A stretch of DNA of 28,775 nt from Minisyncoccota bacterium (lineage in GTDB: Bacteria; Patescibacteriota; Minisyncoccia; Phycocordibacterales; GCA-2747955), in assembly GCA_938010795.1 (NCBI GenBank), contig CALLVB010000079.1, positions 1 through 28,775 of the forward strand, read 5' to 3'. Position 1 is the first letter of the stretch. Every line of letters starts with the position of its first letter. The notes under the pieces were generated by a model. That model was not told where the DNA came from and did not search any database. It saw only the letters and a program-made list of their open reading frames with translations. The translations under genes were made by a program, and so were the position numbers. Of the stretch, positions 7,449 to 13,022 are shown piece by piece.

Positions 7449-7601
7449 CTATTCCTCATCTTTTTTTGTTGGGATTACTGGTGCTCGTTTTGCTCTTTGT
7501 ATTTCAGGTTGAATTTTAATCCATTCATGTATCAGGTGATGAATACCACTCAATACAATCAAACCTCCAATTACACAGATTATTATAGTGCCTTGTTCCA
7601 C
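7449..7601 (-). CDS. 50-aa single-pass membrane protein with GTG start
   Basis: A short gene on the minus strand: GTG at 7601, TAG at 7451-7449, 50 residues. A perfect AGGAGG (7616-7611) lies 9 nt before the GTG, which decides the start. Residues 5-24 (TIIICVIGGLIVLSGIHHLI) form one membrane helix, followed by a charged tail that ends in KKDEE. An intrinsic terminator follows the stop directly. Upstream on the minus strand, TTGTCA and GATAGT with 17 nt spacing may be the promoter, back-to-back with that of the ParB-like gene. No family was recognised; divergence from the regulatory cluster suggests possible co-regulation. Confidence 0.7.
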   Translation of the reverse strand: MEQGTIIICVIGGLIVLSGIHHLIHEWIKIQPEIQRAKRAPVIPTKKDEE

Positions 7602-7686
7602 GATTAGCTTCCTCCTTAGTGATTGTAATCAGAGATAACTATCGCACACATATATAACTTTGACAAGCAATCTATTAAAAAAACGA

Positions 7687-7759
7687 TTGACAATTACTCT
7701 CATAGAATGTATTGTTATCTTTGCTGTACATTAACAAATCAAATTTTAAACAAGGAGTG
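7687..7759 (+). promoter_or_regulatory. Promoter and Shine-Dalgarno of the ParB-CtrA-like operon
   Basis: A perfect -35 TTGACA (7687-7692), a 17-nt spacer and TATTGT (7710-7715) predict a start near 7722 and a leader of about 44 nt with AAGGAGTG (7752-7759) before the ATG at 7766. A second perfect TTGACA lies at 7660-7665. No TTAA-N7-TTAA CtrA box is visible. The 164 bp between the divergent starts (7601 and 7766) hold nothing else recognised. Confidence 0.7.
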
Positions 7760-7765
7760 AATATC

Positions 7766-8692
7766 ATGCCCAGCAACGCAACAGGGACACCGCTCCCCAT
7801 TAAATTGTCTAACTTACGTAAGTTTGAAGGACAACCTCGTCGACACTTTAGCGCGACAAGCATTGCTTCTCTCGCTGCATCAATTAAAGAAGAAGGACAA
7901 GAGACACCAGTGAGTGTTGTTATGTCTAAAACAGAACCGGGCACTTTTGTGCTCATTGATGGTGAAAGACGGATGAGGGCTTTTCAGCTCATTGCTGAAG
8001 ATACAAATACAGATCCAATAATATTGGCATTTGTTGACGTCGTCAAGGATCTTGAAGACCACTTCAGGAAATCAACGATTGCAAATTTGCACAGAGAAGA
8101 TATGCCTCCTCTTGATACTGGTGCCGCTTTGGCCCGTCTCAAGAAGACTAAGACTCTCGAGCAACTTGCCGACATGACAGGTAAATCTGTAACCTACGTT
8201 AAGAACTACATCTCTCTTGAAGCCCTCCCTGAGGAAGTTAAAGATATGATGAGCCCTGACCGTTCAAAAGAAAATCGTTTAAATGTTTCTCAGGCTATTG
8301 AAATCGCGCGCGTGCCCAATAAGGTATTGCAGATAGATTTAGCAAAAGAGTCTCTCGAAAGAGGGCTTGGTATGATGGAAACACGTAATCTTGCCGTCTT
8401 CAAATCGAGCAGTCGTGGCTATGTCCTTAAGGGGATTAAGCAACGGAATACTCGTGATGATTATCGTGTGATTGCTGGTTTGCCAGGACGCATTGAAAAA
8501 ACGCTGAGACGCGTTGATGAGATGTATATCGATGATATTTTCTTTGATCGAGATGATGAAGTGGGTGATCGAGCCAAAATGGCAAAACGTTATGGCTCAA
8601 TGATTGAACACCTTCAAAAAATCAAAGATAAAATCGAGACTCCTCGAGAGACTGCCGGAGACAGACCGAATCTGTCGATTGTATCTAATTAG
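7766..8692 (+). CDS. ParB/Spo0J-family DNA-binding protein
   Basis: A 308-aa protein of the ParB/RepB/Spo0J family. Counting from the ATG at 7766, the N-terminal CTPase core has QPRRHF at 23-28, the GERRMRA motif at 66-72 and NLHRED at 107-112; a helix-turn-helix follows (about 130-152), then a helical, charged C-terminal region. ParB proteins load on parS DNA and slide as CTP-dependent clamps; some family members are plasmid transcription regulators. No parA and no canonical parS was seen nearby. AAGGAGTG 7 nt before 7766 favours this start over the longer frame from 7712. The CtrA-like gene begins 12 nt after its stop with its own Shine-Dalgarno, so the two form an operon. Confidence 0.85.
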   Translation: MPSNATGTPLPIKLSNLRKFEGQPRRHFSATSIASLAASIKEEGQETPVSVVMSKTEPGTFVLIDGERRMRAFQLIAEDTNTDPIILAFVDVVKDLEDHFRKSTIANLHREDMPPLDTGAALARLKKTKTLEQLADMTGKSVTYVKNYISLEALPEEVKDMMSPDRSKENRLNVSQAIEIARVPNKVLQIDLAKESLERGLGMMETRNLAVFKSSSRGYVLKGIKQRNTRDDYRVIAGLPGRIEKTLRRVDEMYIDDIFFDRDDEVGDRAKMAKRYGSMIEHLQKIKDKIETPRETAGDRPNLSIVSN

Positions 8693-8704
8693 ATTGGAGG
8701 ACGT

Positions 8705-9427
8705 ATGCTCGTCTTACACCACGGTCTGGATAAGACCACCAAAGCATTTCTTGAATCTTTTGGAATGCAATTAATGCTCATCGAAGAAATTGAATCACTT
8801 GATGATGTTTCCGAATGGGTTAAGGCAACAACAGGTCCCGATGTGGTTCTGTTGGATATTGATGATCAACGTATAGGTATCTATGCACCGAGATTCCTTC
8901 GTTCTGAAGGGGTTAGTGTAAAAGTTGTTGGTTATACCAAGAACCCGGATTACCTCTCTGCATGGTCAGAAAGTCGCGCTCTATTTCTTGAGAACGGGGG
9001 AGACGATTTTCTTCGTGCCCCCTTAAATCCTCGTGAATTATCAGCAACAATTTCTGCTGTTTCTCGGCGTTCAACCGGACGTATGCTTGACGTGTTAAAA
9101 CACGTGGTGCATACAAATGGTCAAGATTCTATTCTCAAGATTCATCTTGGGATTAATCGCGTCACGGTCAATGATGCGCCAGTCGCTATGACAAACAAAG
9201 AGTTTGCCATGCTGCGCATGCTTGCTGAGCGTTCAGGAACTGTTGTTACTAAAGAACAGTTTCTCAACGGCATGTATGATGCTTTGGATGAAGAACCAGA
9301 GATTAAGATCCTAGATGTTTTCGTGTGTAAACTGAGAAAGAAACTCGGTCCAGCAGGTGCAGCTATAGAGACTGTATGGGGTAGAGGATATATGCTCACT
9401 AGTAAGAGCATTAAGTCTGCTGCATAA
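8705..9427 (+). CDS. CtrA-like response regulator (OmpR/PhoB type) with degenerate receiver
   Basis: A 240-aa two-domain transcription factor. The C-terminal winged helix (about 145-232) closely matches alphaproteobacterial CtrA: MTNKEFAML (162-170), VVTKEQFLNGMYDALDEEPE (180-199), KILDVFVCKLRKKL (201-214) and ETVWGRGY (222-229). The receiver is the same length as that of CtrA, with VLLD placing Asp51 at CtrA's phospho-acceptor site. However, the acidic pair is reduced to Asp9 (HHGLD) and the invariant Lys is Ala105 (DDFLRAPL), so phosphorylation may be altered. GGAGG lies before the ATG, 12 nt after the ParB-like gene. Half of its 14 Arg codons are CGT. Transfer from an alphaproteobacterium or an old shared family are both possible. 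Confidence 0.88.
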   Translation: MLVLHHGLDKTTKAFLESFGMQLMLIEEIESLDDVSEWVKATTGPDVVLLDIDDQRIGIYAPRFLRSEGVSVKVVGYTKNPDYLSAWSESRALFLENGGDDFLRAPLNPRELSATISAVSRRSTGRMLDVLKHVVHTNGQDSILKIHLGINRVTVNDAPVAMTNKEFAMLRMLAERSGTVVTKEQFLNGMYDALDEEPEIKILDVFVCKLRKKLGPAGAAIETVWGRGYMLTSKSIKSAA

Positions 9428-9449
9428 AAGATTAAAATTGATTTGTAGG

Positions 9450-9471
9450 AGCCCCTTTTGTAGGGGCTTTT
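9450..9471 (+). terminator. Terminator after the CtrA-like gene
   Basis: AGCCCC (9450-9455) and GGGGCT (9463-9468) form a 6-bp GC-rich stem with a 7-nt loop, followed by TTTTA. It separates the ParB-CtrA-like operon from the SciP-like gene. Confidence 0.85.
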
Positions 9472-9516
9472 ACTTATCTATATAATTATTGTATAGTATA
9501 AACAGTACATTTGGAG
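9469..9516 (+). promoter_or_regulatory. Promoter and Shine-Dalgarno of the SciP-like gene
   Basis: TTTACT (9469-9474), 17 nt, then TATAGT (9492-9497) form a plausible promoter; a TATAAT at 9481-9486 is an alternative -10. TTGGAG (9511-9516) lies 8 nt before the ATG at 9525. Confidence 0.5.
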
Positions 9517-9524
9517 ATTTTATT

Positions 9525-9779
9525 ATGGAACGTGCATTTTTTTATGACCTGCATGGTAATGTCATCGTGTCTGAGAATGATCTGCCTGCTGTTGATTGTC
9601 GTTGGACAGAGAACCGTAAGTTCATAGTCATTAAGGGAGTCGCTATAGGTATCTTTTCTCGTGAGTTGGTGCTTGAGCGTTATGGTATGACTGAGACCGA
9701 ATTAGATTCATGGACAGACAGGATGGACCGCCTTGGTCAAGATGGTTTAAAAACTACTCGAATTCGATCAATAAGATGA
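9525..9779 (+). CDS. SciP/DUF1153-like small protein, putative CtrA inhibitor
   Basis: An 84-aa helical protein whose pattern fits the DUF1153 (SciP) family as I recall it: DLHGNVI with LP at 20-21, RW at 26-27, RK at 31-32, LVLERYGMTETELDSW (48-63) and GLKTTRIRSIR (74-84). In Caulobacter SciP binds the CtrA DNA-binding domain and blocks activation. Here it lies directly downstream of a CtrA-like gene, which strongly supports the call. The ATG at 9525 is set by TTGGAG 8 nt upstream; a longer TTG-started frame from 9489 lacks support. Five of its 10 Arg codons are CGT. A generic transposase-type helix-turn-helix is the main alternative. Confidence 0.75.
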   Translation: MERAFFYDLHGNVIVSENDLPAVDCRWTENRKFIVIKGVAIGIFSRELVLERYGMTETELDSWTDRMDRLGQDGLKTTRIRSIR

Positions 9780-9780
9780 A

Positions 9781-9808
9781 AGATTCGCCATAACTGGCGG
9801 ATCTTTTT
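9781..9808 (+). terminator. Terminator after the SciP-like gene
   Basis: AGATTCGCC and GGCGGATCT pair over 9 bp (one G-T) around a short ATAACT loop, then TTTTTAG. Confidence 0.85.
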
Positions 9809-9849
9809 AGTTATGTGGCTCAGTATTTATTTTTTAAATTTTAAGCGTG

Positions 9850-9865
9850 TCTATGTGAACATAGA
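9850..9865. repeat. 16-bp inverted repeat, possible operator
   Basis: TCTATGT-GA-ACATAGA is an inverted repeat with 7-bp arms in the 139-bp gap between the SciP-like gene and tktN. There is no T-tract, so it is not a terminator; a dimeric-protein binding site is possible. Confidence 0.4.
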
Positions 9866-9903
9866 TATATACAAAACAACTTTAATCTACGTCGTCCATG
9901 CTT

Positions 9904-9919
9904 TATACTACGTAGTATA
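9904..9919. promoter_or_regulatory. Perfect 16-bp palindrome covering the -10 box and start of tktN
   Basis: TATACTACGTAGTATA is perfectly self-complementary. Its left end is a -10-like TATACT (9904-9909) and its last base is the A of the tktN ATG (9919). It could be a repressor operator or a hairpin at the mRNA 5' end. Confidence 0.5.
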
Positions 9920-10755
9920 TGAGTATTACCCCAGAACAAGTTACAGAACTCGAGAAGAAAGCTAATGATATTAGGATTGATATTGTAAAGTCTCTTGCTA
10001 AGGCAGGAACAGGGCATACAGCAGGACCCCTAGATATGGCTGACGTATTCACTACACTCTACTTTTATTCTATGCGACATAATCCCAAGAAACCAGATTG
10101 GGAGGGAAGAGACCGTCTCGTGCTTTCTAATGGACACATTTGTCCAGTACTGTATGTCACAATGGCGCACGCAGGATACTTTGCTGCGTCACAACTAGAC
10201 ACCCTTAGGGTATTTGGATCGTCACTTCAGGGTCATCCACATAGGGAGTATCTTCCAGGAATTGAGACATCATCAGGACCGCTGGGATCAGGACTTTCAC
10301 AGGCTGTCGGAATGGCACTGGCAGACAGGATCGATAATGGTAAGACATCTGGAAAGTTTTTTTACTGTCTCATGGGAGATGGAGAGACTAATGAAGGACA
10401 AATTTGGGAAGCTGCAATGATGGCGGGTAAAGAACAACTCGGAAATCTTATTTGTGTAGTAGACAGAAACAACATTCAAATTGATGGATTTACAGAAGAC
10501 ATTATGCCACTAGAGCCATACGCGGATAAATGGGAGGCTTTTGGATTTCACGTAATCTCAATTGATGGACATAATATCGAAGAGATCGCAGATGCTATCG
10601 ATCAAGGTAAGGCAGTGTTTGAAAAACCAACGATGATTATCGCTAGAACCATTTCATCAAAAGGAGTACCAGCATGGGAACGAGATTTCCACTGGCACGG
10701 AAAACCACCCAAGGATGACGAACTACAAGTCGCACTTGATGCACTTAAAAAATAA
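9919..10755 (+). CDS. tktN: Transketolase, N-terminal subunit
   Basis: The 278-aa thiamine-diphosphate-binding half of a split transketolase, which moves two-carbon units between sugar phosphates in the pentose phosphate pathway. The segment GTGHTAGPLDMADVFTTLYF (about 33-52), the LSNGHICPVLY loop, SSGPLGSGLSQAVGMALADR and the TPP motif from GDGETNEGQIWEA to NNIQIDG are all visible. The C-terminal half is encoded about 0.9 kb downstream at 11676. TATACT ends 9 nt before the ATG. A 16-bp palindrome spans promoter and start codon. Confidence 0.95.
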   Translation: MSITPEQVTELEKKANDIRIDIVKSLAKAGTGHTAGPLDMADVFTTLYFYSMRHNPKKPDWEGRDRLVLSNGHICPVLYVTMAHAGYFAASQLDTLRVFGSSLQGHPHREYLPGIETSSGPLGSGLSQAVGMALADRIDNGKTSGKFFYCLMGDGETNEGQIWEAAMMAGKEQLGNLICVVDRNNIQIDGFTEDIMPLEPYADKWEAFGFHVISIDGHNIEEIADAIDQGKAVFEKPTMIIARTISSKGVPAWERDFHWHGKPPKDDELQVALDALKK

Positions 10756-10764
10756 GCATAAAAA

Positions 10765-10788
10765 AGACGGACCTCAATCGGTCCATCT
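10765..10788 (-). terminator. Terminator of the leftward 51-aa gene, shared with tktN
   Basis: On the minus strand AGATGGACC and GGTCCGTCT form a 9-bp stem (one G-T) followed by TTTTTTAT. On the plus strand it lies just after the tktN stop and may also end that transcript. An extra perfect 8-bp stem, GGAATAGA/TCTATTCC (10793-10811, 3-nt loop), lies next to it. Confidence 0.8.
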
Positions 10789-10814
10789 GTAAGGAATAGA
10801 ATATCTATTCCTAG

Positions 10815-10970
10815 TTATTGCTGTAATTCATTGCACGGTCCAAGGATCGTATCTTCAGGTTCAGGTATTTTCACTCCTTCCATCGATACTCCTGAGGGCG
10901 CATGCAGAGCAGGTTTATCACCCGTTAATTCTTTATTTGTAGCAGGGCTAACATCTTTTGCTTTTCCCAT
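10815..10970 (-). CDS. 51-aa hydrophilic protein, unknown function
   Basis: A short minus-strand gene: ATG at 10970, TAA at 10817-10815, 51 residues. It is preceded by GGAG about 7 nt upstream and by a good promoter, TTGACT (11028-11023), 17 nt, TATTAT (11005-11000), and is followed by an intrinsic terminator. The protein is Pro/Glu/Lys-rich with one Cys (ILGPCNELQQ at the end) and no membrane helix. No family was recognised. It lies downstream of the DUF502-like gene on the same strand; its promoter starts just before that gene's stop, so it may be transcribed alone. Confidence 0.65.
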   Translation of the reverse strand: MGKAKDVSPATNKELTGDKPALHAPSGVSMEGVKIPEPEDTILGPCNELQQ

Positions 10971-11029
10971 AAGGCACTCCATTGGTTGATTGGGCTTTTA
11001 TAATACCGATATACAGTTTATCAGTCAAG

Positions 11030-11614
11030 TTATTTTCTTAGAATCCCAGCTGAGAGTACAAAAAGAGGAATAGATTCAGTGTCTTCTTTTTTTAATTTCT
11101 TAATTTTTCTCATTTCCACAAGCACTAACTCACCACTAAAGTTAATGGGATAGGGTGCATACACCCAAATAGATCCCTCAATAGGGCTCGCCTCAGTCTC
11201 ATGATGACCAGGGTCTTCTTCTCCGTTCAAGATCTCGGTTCCTTCATCTGTAATAAAGCCAAGTTTATAAATTCCATCATCAACCTTATATAAAACAGGA
11301 TTATGGAACGCTTTGTGTACCTGGTCAGAGAGCACATCAAAACTTGTGATGAGTTTTGCTATATACCCAAGGAATGTCTTCTTTTCAGCATATGTGTGGA
11401 GGCGTTTTTTGAGTCGTTTACGTAAGAATTTTCGTACTCCATATCCAAGAATAAAGATAAGTACGCAGGCAATAGGAAACGCTATAAGTAAGGGGAGTTC
11501 AATAAAGTTTGTTACAAACCATGAGATACCTTTGATTAACTGGATAACAATAAAAACAGGAATCAAGAAAAGTAATCCACTGACAAAGTAACTGATAATT
11601 TTTTTTGTATTCAT
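11030..11614 (-). CDS. DUF502-like membrane protein
   Basis: A 194-aa protein with two membrane helices (about residues 8-30 and 37-58), a basic loop (RKFLRKRLKKRL) and a beta-rich soluble domain. The pattern of paired N-terminal helices followed by a segment such as WVYAPYPINFSGELVLVE near residues 150-167 fits DUF502, a family of unknown function; similarity is moderate. The start at 11614 is chosen because TATACT (11626-11621, minus strand) lies 6 nt upstream, giving a leaderless mRNA; the frame extends further upstream but overlaps tktC. It is transcribed against the two transketolase genes. Confidence 0.7.
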   Translation of the reverse strand: MNTKKIISYFVSGLLFLIPVFIVIQLIKGISWFVTNFIELPLLIAFPIACVLIFILGYGVRKFLRKRLKKRLHTYAEKKTFLGYIAKLITSFDVLSDQVHKAFHNPVLYKVDDGIYKLGFITDEGTEILNGEEDPGHHETEASPIEGSIWVYAPYPINFSGELVLVEMRKIKKLKKEDTESIPLFVLSAGILRK

Positions 11615-11675
11615 GTGTATAGTATACCAATTCAGGATCCGGCTCTGTGATAAAATTGATAAGAATAAATTACAT

Positions 11676-12665
11676 ATGTTAAATCCAAAACTAAAACTAA
11701 ATGAAAAGCTATTTTCAGAAGATTGTGAAAAAAAACCAACACGAAATGGATTCGGAGAAGGTTTGGTCAAAGCAGGAAAAAAAAATAAACAAATCGTTGC
11801 CCTGTGTTGCGACTTAACAGAATCAGTGAGGATGCACTTTTTCAAAGAGGCGTACCCAGAAAGATTTATTGAAGTTGGTGTAGCAGAACAAAACTTAGCA
11901 TCAGTTGCCTCTGGAATGGCAGCAATGGGTAAGATACCTTTCGCAGCTTCATACGCGATGTTTAATCCAGGAAGAAATTGGGAGCAAATTAGAACAACTG
12001 TTGCGTACAACAACGTACCAGTAAAGATAGTCGGAGGACATGCAGGTGTTTCGGTTGCGCAAGATGGAGGTACTCACCAAGCAATTGAGGACATAGCTAT
12101 TACACGTGTTATTCCACGCATGGAGGTGATTGTGCCAGTTGATGCACATCAAGCTGACCTGGCTACTCAGGCAATTGCTCAAACAGACGCACCAACATAT
12201 ATCCGCTTAGAAAAACAAAAAACACGAGTAATTACTACACCAAAAACTCCATTTGAAATTGGTAGAGCACAAGTTTTGTGGGAACCAGAAACCATGTCTG
12301 CACGTGTAGGAATTATTTCTTGTGGATCTGTGACCGCAACAGTACTTGATGTAGCTCACTATTTTGAAGAAAAGGGAATTGGAGTAAAAGTTTTGAATAT
12401 GCACACTATTAAGCCAATGGATAAGGAGGCGGTGATTGCACTTGCAAAAGAGACGGAACGTATTGTGACAGTTGAAGAACACCAGAGAGCAGGAGGTCTG
12501 GGATCTGCCGTGGCTGAAGTGCTTGTTGAAAATCACCCAGTGCCAATGCGAATGTGTGGAGTAGACGATGTATTTGGAGAGTCAGGAACAGCAGATGAAC
12601 TACTTGCTAAACACGGACTAGATTTTAATGGAATCAAAGAGGTGGTTGAAGATATAATGAGATAG
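11676..12665 (+). CDS. tktC: Transketolase, C-terminal subunit
   Basis: The 329-aa half of split transketolase carrying the pyrimidine-binding and C-terminal domains; with tktN it would form the active enzyme. Visible signatures are CCDLTESVRM, FIEVGVAEQNLASVASGMA (the catalytic Glu that activates TPP), AASYAMFNPGRNWEQIRT, GGHAGVSVAQDGGTHQAIED, VIVPVDAHQ and the C-terminal VEEHQRAGGLGSAVAEVL. The start at 11676 gives the expected N-terminus; the frame opens 63 nt earlier but that part overlaps the divergent DUF502-like start. TAAAAT (11651-11656) is a weak -10 candidate. The next gene starts 2 nt after its stop. Confidence 0.94.
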   Translation: MLNPKLKLNEKLFSEDCEKKPTRNGFGEGLVKAGKKNKQIVALCCDLTESVRMHFFKEAYPERFIEVGVAEQNLASVASGMAAMGKIPFAASYAMFNPGRNWEQIRTTVAYNNVPVKIVGGHAGVSVAQDGGTHQAIEDIAITRVIPRMEVIVPVDAHQADLATQAIAQTDAPTYIRLEKQKTRVITTPKTPFEIGRAQVLWEPETMSARVGIISCGSVTATVLDVAHYFEEKGIGVKVLNMHTIKPMDKEAVIALAKETERIVTVEEHQRAGGLGSAVAEVLVENHPVPMRMCGVDDVFGESGTADELLAKHGLDFNGIKEVVEDIMR

Positions 12666-12667
12666 TT

Positions 12668-12937
12668 ATGGACGGGCAGAAAGCAGAAAAACGTTATTGG
12701 TTTGTAAATAAAAAAGTTGGCATAGGGTGGGTACCCGCAACATGGGAAGGTTGGCTGGTAACGGCACTGTACGTACTAGGTGTTTTTACGTGGTCGCTTT
12801 CTGTACTGACAGAAGAAGAGAGTCTCCAGGAGGTAACCATATTTTTTATCGGATTATTTGCATTTACGTTTTTGCTGTTTGGAATAATTGTACGATTTGG
12901 TGAGCCACTTACTTGGAAATTCTGGAAAAAGAAATAA
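12668..12937 (+). CDS. Small two-helix membrane protein, unknown function
   Basis: An 89-aa protein with a Trp-rich N-terminus (KRYWFVNKKVGIGWVPATWEG), two hydrophobic helices (about 29-47 and 57-76) and a Lys-rich end (WKFWKKK). It begins 2 nt after the tktC stop with no independent promoter, so it is almost certainly co-transcribed with tktC. No family was recognised and the link to transketolase may be only positional. Confidence 0.75.
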   Translation: MDGQKAEKRYWFVNKKVGIGWVPATWEGWLVTALYVLGVFTWSLSVLTEEESLQEVTIFFIGLFAFTFLLFGIIVRFGEPLTWKFWKKK

Positions 12938-12974
12938 TTTTCCACATCAATTATATAGAGTAGAGAGGAGAGTT

Positions 12975-13022
12975 ATGTATAATGCTCTGACTAATGTAGT
13001 AGTAACAATAGTAGTAATATGA
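12975..13022 (+). CDS. Possible 15-aa leader peptide coupled to the AlkD-like gene
   Basis: ATG at 12975 follows a strong GAGAGGAGAG (12963-12972) and opens a 15-codon frame encoding a hydrophobic peptide (MYNALTNVVVTIVVI). Its TGA (13020-13022) overlaps the next gene's ATG (13019-13021) in an ATGA arrangement. The next gene has no Shine-Dalgarno of its own, so translation by re-initiation is plausible. A caution is that TATAAT (12978-12983) inside the frame could instead be a promoter for the next gene. Confidence 0.45.
   Translation: MYNALTNVVVTIVVI

Noticed and set aside
7419..7607. Plus-strand open frame of 62 codons
   Set aside because: It is the antisense of the 50-aa minus-strand gene, which has AGGAGG and a terminator; the plus frame has no ribosome site.
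7660..7750. CtrA box (TTAA-N7-TTAA) upstream of the regulatory operon
   Set aside because: TTAA elements at 7675, 7732 and 7746 do not have the required spacing.
7712..7765. Upstream extension of the ParB-like protein to an ATG at 7712
   Set aside because: That ATG falls within the predicted promoter and lacks a Shine-Dalgarno; the ATG at 7766 has a strong one.
9777..9850. TGA of the SciP-like gene read as Gly (genetic code 25)
   Set aside because: Large genes in the window have no in-frame TGA, other genes end at TGA, and a terminator follows at once.
11615..12013. N-terminal extension of the DUF502-like gene
   Set aside because: It would be antisense to tktC; a TATACT box 6 nt before the inner ATG at 11614 supports the shorter form.
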